This document shows positions 34,501 through 45,655 of a stretch of DNA of 64,000 nucleotides, one piece after another (position 1 is the first letter of the stretch; each line of letters starts with the position of its first letter). Where the stretch lies: positions 105,852,077 through 105,916,076 of the forward strand of contig CM076849.1 of assembly GCA_039519185.1 (NCBI GenBank), written 5' to 3'. Under the pieces are notes generated by a model that saw only the letters and a program-made list of their open reading frames with translations, had not been told where the DNA came from and did no database searches. The translations under genes and the position numbers were made by a program. Source of the stretch: Astragalus membranaceus (lineage: Eukaryota > Streptophyta > Magnoliopsida > Fabales > Fabaceae).

Positions 34501-35430
34501 CACTCAGTTGGAACTGAAGGGGGTTAGGGAATCCATCTGCAGTTTGAGCCTTGTTGAGGCTCACAAGACATGAAAATCCCAATTTGGTCTTCCATATGGA
34601 GAAAAAGCTCAAAGTTTGCGAACTGGATCATATTAGAAGGAAGTGTGGCTTCACTGTAAGTCTTGCTGTGGACTGTGTTGGGTTTGGTAAGGAGAGATCT
34701 GGTGGGATTGCATTATTTTGGCATGAGGAGTTACAAGTGGATATTCAATCTTACTCTTTGAACCACATTCATGGTAAGTGCTTGGATGTGGACACTGGAA
34801 GCTTCTTACATTTCACCGGTATCCATGGCTTCCCTGTAGAACACCATAAGTGGAAGACTTGGCAACTAATTAATAACTACTCTTTCTTCTCAGATTAAGG
34901 GCAAGTGGGCATGCCTAGGAGATTTTAATGATATTTTGGATAATCAAGACAAGATTGGGGGAAATGTCAGAACTGACTCTCAACTTGGCATTGGAAGACA
35001 GTGTGTAAACAACTGTGGGTTGACTGATCTAGGATTTGAAGGGTACCCTTTCACGTGGTCAAATGGAAGGAAAGGTGCTGAGAACATACAATGTAGACTT
35101 GACAAAGTTTATGGGAATGAAGCTTTCCAAAATAGATTCTCTCCATTGAAAGTGACATATTTGCCAAGATACTACTCTGATCATGCTGTTGTTCCCCTCC
35201 ATGTGGATGTTGCGCCAAATTAGAAAAAAGAAGAGAAAAAAGATTTTTAGATTTGAGGAATGTTGGGCAAAGGATAGTAGATGTGATGAAGTTGTCAAGA
35301 GAAGATGGACCATGGTCATGTGTCTTGCTATGATAAACTAGCTGCTCAAAAATCTCTGGACCTTGAATTTGATGACTTCTCTACTGGTAACACTAAAAAA
35401 GAAATCCTTAGAATTGAGAAAATTCTCAAG
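34500..35430 (+). pseudogene. LINE endonuclease, broken
   Basis: Shifted frames read ICSLSLVEAHKT, ERSGGIALFWHEELQVDIQS, FTGIHGFPVEHHKWKTWQLI, then GDFNDIL (about 34917-34937), GLTDLGFEGYPFTWSNGRKG and SDHAVVPLHV (about 35175-35205). These are the apurinic-type endonuclease motifs of plant LINE ORF2 in the right order. Stops at 34896, around 34920 and 35221 break it. Confidence 0.85.
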
Positions 35431-35457
35431 GATGAATCCATGTGGTAAGGAACTGAG

Positions 35458-36408
35458 GTGGAAGTGAAGAGGTTCAAAGAGATGGAGAGACATCACTCTG
35501 AGCTATTAAAGAGAGAAGAGACCATATGGAGACAGAGAAGCAGAGCTGTTTGGCTTGGGGATGGGGATAGAAATACTAAGTTTTTTCATGGGAAAGCAAG
35601 TCAAAGAAGGAAGGTGAATAAGACCACTAAGCTTAAAGATGATCAAGGCATTTGGTGGAGAGGTGATGAGAATGTAGAGAGAATCCTAACCAACTATTTT
35701 TCTGATCTCTTTACTACTTCATGGCCTACTGAGTTGAATGATACTTCCGCGGTGGTTGGAGACAAACTGCATGCTGATCTTAGAAACTGGTGTGGCATGT
35801 CTTATACTTCTGAAGATGTCCAACATGCCATCAATGATATGCATCCCCTCAAAGCGCCAGGACCAGATGGGCTCCCAGCTTTGTTCTTTCAGAAATATTG
35901 GAGTAATGTAGGTGGTGATGTGACTGCATTGGCTCTTGGTATTCTCAATAACAACAAGTCACCTGAGGAGATCAACAAGACCTTCATTGTGCTTATTCCC
36001 AAGGGTAAGAACCCTTCCTCCCCCAAAGACTTCAGACCAATTAGCCTATGTAATGTGGTCATGAAAGTGGTCAAAAAAGCTGTGGCCAACAGAATGAAAG
36101 TAGTTCTCCCTGAGATTATTGATGAGGAACAAAGTGCATTTATCCAAGGCAGGCTCATCACTAATAATGCACTTCTAACTATGGAATGCTTCCACTTGAT
36201 GAAGAAAAAGACCAAGGGTAAGAGAGGAACAAGGGCACTCAAACTTTCTATGTCAAAGGCTTATGATCGTATTGAATGGAGTTTTGTTCAATGTGACACA
36301 TCTGATCATGAGATGCATTTCAACTGTCTCATACCAAATTCTAATAAATGGTCAACCTATTAAAAGCTTCACTCCAGAGAGAGGTCTCAGGAAACGGGGA
36401 CCCACTGT
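35458..36408 (+). pseudogene. LINE reverse transcriptase, first part
   Basis: Reads RSRAVWLGDGDRNTKFFHGK, LKAPGPDGLPALFFQKYW, FIVLIPKGKNPSSPKDFRPI, SLCNVVMKVVKKAVANRMK, QSAFIQGRLITNNALL, then LSMSKAYDRIEW. Here LSMSKAYD replaces the usual LDMSKAYD, so a catalytic aspartate is lost. A frame change follows at about 36290. The gene is cut within the DPLSPYL motif at 36408, where ACTGT begins the TSD of the Athila-like element. Confidence 0.9.
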
Positions 36409-37623
36409 TGTTAAGATTTCAGCAACTGTACTGAAACGTTGCAAGTAATAGTAAAAATGGTAAGACCGGTCGTATCCACAGGGATTGCGTGTTGTTAACA
36501 ATGGCTAAGTTATTAACTCTTAGATGTGAAAATTGGATTAAGTTGGAATTTCAGTGACGCGAAATAAAACGGTTGTTAAATAGAATAAAGACAAGCGATT
36601 AGGGATTGAATCCTCTCCCCTATCCTATCACATGAACCTTCAGTTAATTTCAAGTTATTTATTCAATATACCAGATTCAGTTCACTAATATAGGTTACGG
36701 ACAATTCATTGCCTCAAAACCCCTTTTACCTAATTGAGATACCCTAATTCCTTAGGTGATTCATGCCAATAGGTAAAGCATTAAGCCTTAGAACTAGAGA
36801 ATTCACAAACCTATGGTTCCATATTCCTATGACAACAAGTATGTGATCTAGACCCCCAATTTCAAGCCTACAAGCCCATATTCCTATGGTGATCATAAAC
36901 CCTAAATCATTAAAACTATCATATGTAGTAATAAAGCATTAAACCTAGAGGTCTAGACATATGATAAATCAAGCAAACAACTTAATTAACCATAGCAAAG
37001 TGTTCGATAGATAGGGTTGGGGAGAATCATCTCTCCCTAATCTGAGAAATTTAGTTTCACATGATCAGAGAAGTACAAGCTAAGATAAAAGAGACAATAT
37101 AAGTGAAGGAAGTCATGAGAACCTTCAAACCCTTGTTCCCAAGTGCCTGGAAGCCTCCAAATTCGCCTCTCTCAGCTGCTCTAAACCTTGGCTGCGCTCC
37201 AATGGATCCGTTCCTCGAAATTTCGCTGAAAAATCCTTAAAAACCCTAATTTTTACGCACCATCGCGACGCGACCCGCACCCGTCGCGACGCGAAAACTT
37301 TCAGAAACAATTCCTGTGAAATACTTCTGCTGCGTCGCGACGCGACACCTCCTGGTCGCGACGCGAAAAGTTTCAGTAACCAATTCTTCAATTCCTGCTG
37401 CATCACTAGGCAATTGTCTGGTTCGCTAGCTGATGTCACAACAACTTGGAGGTCTTCAATTACAGTATAACACCAGAAATGCTGGAAATTGCTTACAATT
37501 GACTTCCTAATACATTTGATCTAAACTATGCTAATTCCCCTGATAATGACAAAATTACAATCAAACTCATGCAGTTTTGGTTCTAAAATTGAGCAACTTA
37601 TATCATATGACAGAGAGTCAACA
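36409..37623 (-). repeat. Left (3') LTR of the Athila-like element, 1215 bp
   Basis: Complete LTR. It carries two doublets of TCGCG-A-CGCGA palindromes at 37263-37366 in a 345-bp segment that the other LTR has lost. Confidence 0.9.
37263..37366. repeat. Two doublets of TCGCG-A-CGCGA palindromes, 21 bp apart
   Basis: The four 11-bp units are identical, with centres at 37268/37289 and 37340/37361, so both pairs are spaced exactly 21 bp. More copies occur inside the element at 40722-40818. Confidence 0.92.
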
Positions 37624-37640
37624 CAACCCCAAACTTAAAC
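37624..37640 (-). other. Polypurine tract region of the Athila-like element
   Basis: On the minus strand AAGTTTAAGTTTGGGGTTG abuts the 3' LTR, the expected plus-strand primer position. Confidence 0.6.
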
Positions 37641-38163
37641 TTTTGCTTGTCCTCAAGCAAACATTCAATTCAGGCTGTGGCAACTTTTTAATTTAGCTGT
37701 CACACATTCCACACAAACCAATGAACCACACAGCATATCAAAAATCATCTTCAACCTAATACAGTAACAAGACAACTGAATTGGAAAATACAAGATCATA
37801 AGCAGGCAAGTGTTCTCAAGTTCTCTCTTTTTCACACATCTCACCAATCTCTCTTTAAAGTGTCTAAGGTGGTCACTCAATTCACAATGCCTGCATCATC
37901 GTTTCATACGCTTGAACAAGTTCTATACACATCTATACACATGATACACATACACACCATTTAAGGACTTTCAAGGTTGTAACGGGGCTTAGGTAAGGGT
38001 GGATAACATTTGGATAAGTAGGTTACAACTTGGAGTTAGGCGTACTTCTCTCTTTGTCAATTTCAACAATCTCATTCACTTACCCATTTTCCTCAAAGCA
38101 TTCCACAAGAGAAGGAATTATTTACTTATATATTTATATATAACTTTTTTTGTTTTTTTTTTG

Positions 38164-38208
<45 letters not shown>

Positions 38209-38921
38209 CTTTTTCTTTCTTTTTTTTGTATGTTCCTTTCTCTTGTATACCACCCAAAACGTAGAATGTTGCTATTCCATGAGCAACCCCAAACTTAGAA
38301 TTTTTCCCACACTCATACATTTGTCTACCTAACTCCAAGTTAAGAAACAACTAGGCATATGATTTGCAGAAAAAATATAAAAATAAACAATTAGGCTCAG
38401 ATGGGCTAACAAAGGATAAACAATAATTGGGTGGCTTGAAAGGCTCAGGGGTTCCAAAAAATGTGCCTCAGTGTGTATGTAAATCACATGCAAGATTGTT
38501 AAGTTCAAGTTCAAGTTCTGCAGACTAATGCAAGCAAGGAATACACACAATCATGATATAAGTGTTTGGGCTCACCTCACGGTTGGGATTTTAAGAGATG
38601 GAACTCGAGAGGACTTGCCCACAAATGATTTCGATCTTCCTCAACTTTTGTCTTGACCACTGACAATACCTGATGATAAAATTTGGCACACTAGTAATCA
38701 CAAGGTAAAATGTAAAACATGTTAAGCTAAATACCACAAATCATCATAATTGAAGCTGCTTCCAAAAAAGTTCAGGGAAGTGGTGCCTCAATATCACAGA
38801 ATAAGTTGTAACAATATAGTACAGACCAAAATGCCAAATAAAGTCACAGATGCAGAAAGATAAAAGCTACAAAATATAATAATGTCCGAAATAGCATAAA
38901 GTGAAAAGGTGAGCCTCCTGC
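37641..38921. other. 3' non-coding region of the Athila-like element
   Basis: No gene seen. It contains an uninterrupted (AT)n microsatellite at about 38165-38206; predicted Ile/Tyr repeats over it are artefacts. Confidence 0.6.
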
Positions 38922-40116
38922 TCAAGGGAATGAAAAGTGGCGCTCAATGAACTCATCCCCTGACAATAGTAGGTCCTGTGAATCTGGCTCCTCCTCTGTT
39001 GGGGCTGAAGATGATGGTCCTGCAGTGCCAACAGCTCTGTTCTCAGCCATGTACTCCTGGGCAGCATGATGAACTCGGGCTGATGCAAGGTGTGAGGTAT
39101 CCACGCCCTGCTGCTGTAGTAACATCGACGACCCACACCAGCTGGCCGTCATGAGGTCATACTGGAAGGAAGGGTCACTCTGAAACTGCTGTCGGTAAGA
39201 TGGGCCTGCTGGCTGCTGCTGGGGTGGAGATGATGCCTGCAGTGGTACTGCCCCGTCCATCGGCCCCTCGGGTTACTTCATGATCCATGCTGCTGTAATA
39301 GGCTCCCTGGGGTCAATAAGTAGGTCGTCAGGGTACTCAGGGTAGCCTTGGTACTTGCATAGATCGTGGATCAAAGAGGCGTGCCCGAATCTAGCCCTGG
39401 GGCACTTCACTATATCTGCGATGCTGTTGGAGATGATATATCCCAGATTCAACCTATTTCCTCTTATGATGGCTAGGATCCCCATGGCTGCTTTCACTTT
39501 CACATCAGAGGAGTTGGAGCATGACACAATGGTTTGGTTAAAAAATGAATTCCAAGCCTTAAGAATAGGCTTCAGTGCCGTGTTGTTGAAGCGCTTAGGG
39601 AAGCTTTGCAATCCTGGTGCATATTTGTCCCATTGTTCCCCCTGACGACACAATTCTCTCAGCGTCCCCTCATAATCAATTTCCCTATAGTGGGCTAAGG
39701 AATGCCCCATGGCACAGGGAGAGGACTCAGGTAGCCCAAGAAGTCCGTTGATGCTTTCTGGAGAGTATGATACCTCCCTTCCTCTGACAAAAACGGTGGT
39801 AGACTTGTCCTCCTCTTCTTCCCAGTAAGCATTTGAGTAGAACTCTCTCAACAAGCTCTGGTTAGCCTGCTTAATCATGGCGTTGAGAGGGAGCCACCCC
39901 ATTTCCCGGAGCGTAGAGGTGATGATTGGGAATTCACCCGTGCTGAGATTGAATGCCCGCTCCGGGTTGATTTTCTTTCCCTTGACCACTTGCTGGTATC
40001 TCTCCTCATGTTCTGGGGACCTAAACCCGTCAGCATCAAAAGATGCCCCCGCCCCGTCTTCGCTTGGATGTGCCTGCCTTGTTTGGTTTGACCATTTTGA
40101 CCTGTTAGACAATATC
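38922..40116 (-). pseudogene. Envelope-like ORF (plant transposon protein type) with one in-frame stop
   Basis: The minus-strand frame is open from 40139 to 39273, meets a single TAA (39273-39275 region), and continues in the same frame to 38922, about 400 codons in total. It contains FRSPEHEERYQQVVKGKKIN, FPIITSTLREMGWLPLN, LLREFYSNAYWEEEED, VFVRGREVSYSPESINGLLG and GHASLIHDLCKYQGYPEYPD, the type known as putative plant transposon protein in Athila/Calypso env-like ORFs. A good 3' splice site (TTTTTATTTTTGTTGCAG) lies at 40133-40117, so a spliced message is likely; coding would then begin inside at about 40116. Whether it is a true envelope protein is unproven for the family. The proline/glutamine/serine-rich tail is typical. 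Confidence 0.75.
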
Positions 40117-40139
40117 CTGCAACAAAAATAAAAAAACAA

Positions 40140-41202
40140 ATTCCAGCAACAAACTGTTAGTTCTCAGGGGATCCTTGGTGTAGGCCCCACTCACAGCAGA
40201 GAATTTAACAAAAACAGGCAAACTAAAATATCTGGGCACTAAGTCAACTACCCTAAGGTTCCATGTTTATTGACATAATTTAAGCACAACTCAGCAACCA
40301 CAAAGTTCGTTTAGGCATTTTTACAAACAGTTGGTTTGCATAGCAGAAATTCATTAAGGCATTTTATCAAACACCTTGCCCACACAGATTTTTCATTGAG
40401 GCATTCTGTCAAACACTTGGTCTACATAATAATTTTTTTCCATTGAAGCATTTTATCAAACACCTCCCCTACACTCCAAACAACCAAAGTTTTTCTATTC
40501 TAATTAAAATGAAACTTTAACAATTTCAGAATTAAGGGCAATGGTGAGGATTATAATACCTGGAGAATGTTGACAATGCAAACTTGTGTGATCTTCCACA
40601 ATGTTGAGTGCAAAAACTGAAAGAGAGGGGGAAGGGAGAACAATTCGCACACAAATGAGAAGGGAGGAAAAAAAATTGTTGTGTCTGATCCACCTGAGTA
40701 ATCAGGCTTAATTGCCTCGCATCGCGACGCGACCTCATCGCGACGCAATGAAAGACAACCATTTTCTTTTGAAAAAATTTGAACTGTCGCGACGCGACAC
40801 AAGGATTTCGAGACGCGAAAAGAAACAGTGATGCTTTTTTTCTTTGAAATCCTTCTCTTTTGCGAAGCGAAATTAGCAGAACACAGTTTTTGCATAAATA
40901 CTAACAGAAAATTAAAATTAACTGAATACTTGAAATTAAACTAAAATAAATACTTGTTACCTCACAATGGGTTGCCTCCCACTCAGCGCTTCTTTAACGT
41001 CACTAGCTTGACGGTTAGAGAATGTCTCAGTTTGGCTCAGGTGAAGCACTCAGCTTCTTTAGTGCCTCTTTCAGCACTCCTTTGGCATACTCTAGCTCCA
41101 GCTTGCAGTCATGATCAGATGTACCTGAAACTTCCTTAAGGTCTTCCCATACAATAGGTGACTTCTCACGGGGTGAGTGGATGTGAGTTCTGTTTCCAAT
41201 CA
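40140..41202 (-). other. Non-coding stretch where RT and integrase are missing
   Basis: Between protease and the env-like ORF there is only about 1 kb, where about 3 kb of RT-RNase H-integrase is expected. It contains repeats of GGCATTTTATCAAACAC at about 40310-40470, the palindromes at 40722-40818, and a fading frame after the protease (about 41190-41010). Confidence 0.7.
40722..40818. repeat. Internal copies of the TCGCG-A-CGCGA palindrome
   Basis: Centres lie at 40727 and 40743 (second arm imperfect, 16 bp apart) and at 40792 and 40813 (21 bp apart, last copy TCGAGACGCGA). The same motif as in the LTR, but here in the internal region. Confidence 0.85.
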
Positions 41203-42615
41203 TCAGAGGATTAGTTGTCTCAATACCGTGGCACCCTTCTTTTTCCTTCTTCGGGCGGTGGACTCGAGCACATTGAAAGTCACAGGTTCATCTTGGATTC
41301 TCAATGTCACAGTCCCATCGGCCACATCAATTACTGCTCCACTGGTAGCTAGGAAGGGTCTTCCCAAAATGAATGTAATGTCATTGTCTCCATTCATGGA
41401 GCTTTTGACACCCGTATCCCCATTGAGTTGCAAAATTACAAAATCCACTGGGAAGAGGAATTTGCCCACCTTCACCAGGACATCCTCTACAATCCTATAA
41501 GGATGCCTGGTAGACCTATCAGCAAGTTGCAAGGTCATGGTGGTTGGTTTCACCTCACCTCCGCCCAGTTTTCTCCACATAGTCAAAGGCATTAGATTTA
41601 TGCTTGCCCCCAAATCAAAAAGGGCCTTGTCAACCTTTTCATCACCAATAGTGCAAGGTATGGTGAAGCTCCTTGGATCTTTCAACTTCTGAGGGAGCTT
41701 GTTTTGGATTATGGCACTACACTCTTCGGTCAAGGCCACTGTTTCATCCCCCTTGAACTTCCTCTTCTTTGTCAACAGCTGCTTCATGAACTTGGCATAG
41801 ATGGGCATCTTCTCAAGAGCTTCAGCAAATGGTATGTTGATTTGAAGGCGTTTGAAAATATCCATGAACTTTGAGAACTGCTCATCCTTCAGGGTCTTCT
41901 TGCTCAACTGAGGGTAGGGCAACCTCATGTATGAAGGAATTTCTTTGGGCTTCTCGTCAACCTGCAATTTTTCATTAAACAAATTTTCTTTATGGTTAGA
42001 CTTCACAATTCCCTCACTTTTTTTACTCAACTCTGTTTCGACTCCTTCACTTTTCCTTTTCAAATCCTCTCTCAACACCTCAGTCTCACTACTTCTTTCT
42101 CCAGGTTTGAGTTTGGTTACTTCAACAGGGTTCATCTCTCTACCACTTCTCAAGGAAACAGCATTGCAACTTTCATTTTTAGGGTTATCAACAGTGCTAG
42201 CAGGAAAACCACTATTGGATGTCTCAGCAAGTTGCTTTGACAACTGACCAATCTGAACCTCCAAGTTCTTCATTGATGCTTCATGGTTCTTCCCCATGTT
42301 TTTCATAACTTGTTCTTGGGCTTGGAAAGTGTTCTTGGTCATTTGCATGAACTGTGTCAAAGCATCTTCCAAACGAGAAGGGTTCTTTTGCTGTTGAGCA
42401 GGTGCTTGAGAATGCTGTTGGTTTGAACCCGAGGCCTCATTATTCTTCCAAGAGAAGTTAGGATGATTCTTCCACCCAGGATTGTAGGTGTTAGAATACG
42501 GGTTCCCACCTTGTTTTTGAAAGTTTCCCATGTAACTTGCCTGCTCAACCATTTCTCCATGAGTTGCGCAATCACCCTCATGGGCTTCTCTACCACAGTA
42601 GTTGCTGTTGACCAA
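41203..42615 (-). pseudogene. Athila-like gag C-terminal part and protease
   Basis: A 470-codon open frame. It opens with SNYCGREAHEGDCATHGEMV and NPYSNTYNPGWKNHPNFSWK, the signature of Athila-type gag. A glutamine-rich and coiled region follows (VMKNMGKNHEASMKNLEVQI, GQLSKQLAETSN), then a retroviral-type aspartic protease with DKALFDLGASINLMPLTMWR (DLG in place of DTG/DSG) and FILGRPFLATSGAVIDV. After about 41280 it ends without entering RT. Its 5' part was removed or displaced by the insertion at 42606-43412. The frame alone is intact, but a gag missing its matrix/capsid part would not function. Confidence 0.85.
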
Positions 42616-43412
42616 GAGACTTCAAACACAAGAGGGGGGGTGAATTGTGAAATTAAAAATATCACTTAAAAATAAAGATTTCAAAAATAAAGTGCTTGAG
42701 AAAGTTCGAATTGCAATAACAATGATAAAACAATAATATTAACTTGCAAAGAAAATTAAAGAGATGAAGGGAAAGAAGATAACACAAAGAGATTTATACT
42801 GGTTCGGCCAAACCACAGGCCTACGTCCAGTCCCCAAGGAATGCTCCAAGGGATTTCAACTAACCACTAGCTTTTAAAACAGGTTCAGCTAGAAACCTTT
42901 ACAACAGAACAGGTTACAATACCGGGATATTACCTCCCTATGAAAAACACCTTAAAAAAACCCTAGAGATATAACCTCTCTAGAAAACCCTGGGATCTTA
43001 CCCAACCAAGAGATATCACCTCTCTTGATTATCTTGGGATCACACCCAAAAATAAAGAAAACAAAGATTTGATGACACACTCAAAAGTGTAGATAAAAAA
43101 CAAGTTGAAGCTCAAGGGATACAAATCAATCTATATGATATATAAAGCTCTCAAGAATATAAAATATTAGCAAGTGATTTGCTCAATGAAAGGGTTAGAA
43201 TAGAAATATTTTGAAACTGTGTATATATCAGAGATAAGCGCAGATTATACTCTCCCTTTCTATATGCAAACATTTAAAGAATACTCCCCCTGAGACATGC
43301 AAATCACATAACTCTCCCCCTTTTGGCATTATCAAAAAGCGGGAAAAATAAATAAATCATGTCAAGGCATATATTCCAATGATAAGTGAAAAACAATTTG
43401 CAAATAGGCGCA
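42606..43412 (-). mobile_element. Inserted segment in gag, probable Copia LTR fragment
   Basis: This segment separates the two gag parts and has a different character. It begins TGTTGACCAAGAGAC, has an AAGAGGGGGGGTGAATTGTG stretch, TTTATACTGGTTCGGCC and CCTACGTCCAGTCCCC, all recurrent in plant Copia LTRs. At its other end CTCCCCCTTTTGGCATTATC reads on the minus strand as a Copia polypurine tract preceded by pol 3' sequence. No TSD seen, and part of gag is missing too, so a deletion accompanied or followed it. Confidence 0.45.
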
Positions 43413-43916
43413 AGTGTTCACAGTTCCTGCTAGTATGGTGTTCAACCAATCCTTAGCCCTGCCTGTTAGGGTGAATGGAAATAGGCGCACTCTCTTGGCG
43501 CTTTCACTAATTCCCTCAGGATGAGTGGTCCCACAAATTTCATAAAACTGAAACAGGTGTTGGTTGGGGTCTTCTGCATCAGACCTTGAAAATTATTCTG
43601 ATCTTAAAGCAGTTAGAACAGAAGACTTGATGTCAAACTGGGCAACTCCCACTGGTTGGAAATTGAATGCTTGAGCGCCTTGATTTCTCCTCTCGAAGTC
43701 ACTGAGAGTACGTCTTGGAGGTGGATTCTCAGCCATTTCTGCCTCTTCAGTTGAAGAATCTTCCGGAACAAAGGTTGAAGCTGAGTGTATCTGTGACTCT
43801 CTCTCGGCTTGTTGCTTAGCTAGCTTTGCTTTCTTTCGGTTTGCTTTTGCTGTCTTTTCAATATCTGGGTCAAATAACAATTCTCTCGCAGTTTTGTCCC
43901 GCATAAACAAATTTCT
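43413..43916 (-). pseudogene. Athila-like gag N-terminal part, broken
   Basis: Reads from about 43910: DKTARELLFDPDIEKTAKAN, KKAKLAKQQAERESQIHSAS, ENPPPRRTLSDFERRNQGAQ, FDIKSSVLTALRS. After a frame change at about 43600, AEDPNQHLFQFYEICGTTHP, SAKRVRLFPFTLTGRAKDWL and NTILAGTVNT follow. This is the start of an Athila-type gag. It ends at the inserted segment. Confidence 0.8.
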
Positions 43917-44054
43917 GAAATACTAAGCAAACCGTCAACAAGTCCAATAAAAATCACTGAGTTCCAAAAATAAATAATTAAATAAATAAAAACAAAAAGT
44001 AAAACTAAAATCTAAGAATTAACTCGTTTGCCTTGTTGACAACTAAATCAACAA

Positions 44055-44072
44055 TCCCCGGCAACGACGCCA
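44055..44072 (-). other. Primer-binding site (tRNA-Asp type)
   Basis: On the minus strand TGGCGTCGTTGCCGGGGA lies 6 nt inside the 5' LTR. It matches the tRNA-Asp-type site TGGCGCCGTTGCCGGGGA used by Athila/Tat elements with one change. Confidence 0.85.
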
Positions 44073-44078
44073 AAAACT

Positions 44079-44948
44079 TGTTAAGATTTCAGCGAGTGTA
44101 CTGAAACGTTGCAAGTAATAGTAAAAACGGTAAGACCGGTCGTATCCATAGGGATTGTGTGTTGTTAACAATGGCTAAGTTATTAACATTTTAGATGTGA
44201 AAACTGGATTAAGTTGGAATTTCAGTGACGCGAAATAAAACGGTTGTTAAATAGAATAAAGACAAGCGATTAGGGATTGAATCCTCTCCCCTATCCTATC
44301 ACATGAACTTTCAGTTAATTTCAAGTTTTTTATTCAATATACCAGATTCAGTTCAGTAATATAGGTTAAGGACAATTCCTTGCCTCAAAACCCCTTTTAC
44401 CTAATTGAGATACCCTAATTCCTTAGGTGATTCATGCCAATAGGTAAAGCATTAAGCCCTAGAACTAGAGAATTCACAAACCTATGGTTCCATATTCCTA
44501 TGACAACAAGTATGTGATCAAGACCCCCAATTTCAAGCCTACAAACCCATATTCCTATGGTGGTCATAAACCCTAAATCATTAAAACTATTATATGTAGT
44601 AATAAAGCATTAAACCTAGAGGTCTAGACATATGATAAATCAAACAAACAACTTAATTAACCATAGCAAAGTGTTCAATAGATAGGGTTGGGGAGAATCA
44701 GTAACCAATTCTTCCAATTCCTGCTGCATCACTAGGCAATTGTCTAGTTCGCTAGCTGATGCCACAACAACTTGGAGGTCTTCAATTACAGTATAACACC
44801 AGAAAATGCTGGAAATTGCTTACAATTGACTTCCTAATACATTTGATCTAAACTATGCTAATTCCCCTGATAATGACAGAATTACAATCAAACTCATGTA
44901 GTTTTGGTTCTAATTGAGCAACTTATATCATATGACAGTGAGTCAACA
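44079..44948 (-). repeat. Right (5') LTR of the Athila-like element, 870 bp, with a 345-bp deletion
   Basis: Collinear with 36409-37623 except that the segment corresponding to about 37031-37375 is missing; the junction falls on a shared TCA. The deletion removes both palindrome doublets and probably the promoter region. Confidence 0.9.
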
Positions 44949-44953
44949 ACTGT

Positions 44954-45655
44954 CCCCATACCTCTTATTCTTTGTGTCAATGTCCTATCTAAGGTTATTC
45001 ATATGGAGGTGAACAAAGGAACCTTACATGCGATCAAAATTGCTAGGAATGATCGGCCAAATATTCCACATGTTGTTTGTTGATGATGGTCTTCTATTCA
45101 CAAGAGCCAACACTACTGAAGCTGATACTATCCTCAATATCCTAGCTACCTTTCAAAGAGCTTCTGGCCAGAAGGTCAATTTGGAGAAATCTGAGTCCTC
45201 CTTCAGTCAAAACGTGCATGACAATGACAAAGACATCGTCTATAACAGGATGGGGGTAAAGACTGTGGACTCTCACACAAGATACCTTGGTTTTCCAGTG
45301 GCATTTGGGAGATCTAAGAAGGTCATCTTCTCCTTTGTAGTGGATAGAATATGGAAGAAACTAAAGGGTTGGAAGGAGACATGTCTATCTAAGGCTGTAA
45401 AAGAAACACTTATTAAAGCGGTGGCCAAAGCAATTCCTAATTACGTTATGAGCTGTTACAAATTCCCTGAAGGTACCTGCAATACTAATGAGTCAATGGT
45501 TACCAAGTTCGGGTGGGGAACATCTGAAGCGAAGAAGAAGATCCACTGGATTAGCTGGGACAAGATGTCTAGAGCTAAGAACCATGGTGGAATGGGCTTT
45601 AGGGGCTTCAGTAACTTTAACAAGGCACTATTGGGCAAACATTGCTAGCGTCTAA
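44954..45655 (+). pseudogene. LINE reverse transcriptase, second part
   Basis: It continues from the DPLSPYL motif split by the Athila-like element (PIPLILCVNVLSKVIHMEV in one frame). After a shift it holds MLFVDDGLLFTRANTTEA with the catalytic VDD, TFQRASGQKVNLEKSESSFS, RYLGFPVAFGRSKKVIFSFV and IWKKLKGWKETCLSKAVKET. These are the RT thumb and following region of plant LINE ORF2. Confidence 0.9.

Larger units (their letters stand above)
36409..44948 (-). mobile_element. Athila/Calypso-like Ty3/gypsy element lacking RT and integrase, TSD ACTGT
   Basis: LTRs TGTTAAGATTTCAGC ... AGTCAACA lie at 36409-37623 and 44079-44948, with ACTGT on both outer sides (36404-36408, 44949-44953). On the minus strand the order is 5' LTR (right), PBS, gag (interrupted), protease, non-coding, envelope-like ORF, PPT, 3' LTR (left). 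RT, RNase H and integrase are missing between about 41200 and 40140. The element is therefore non-autonomous. LTRs differ by roughly 25 substitutions in the 870 bp they share (hand count), so this is older than the Tekay-like insertion. Confidence 0.9.

Noticed and set aside
42606..43412. Complete solo Copia LTR with TSD
   Set aside because: No matching TSD at the edges and part of gag is missing, so only a fragment or rearranged insertion can be supported.
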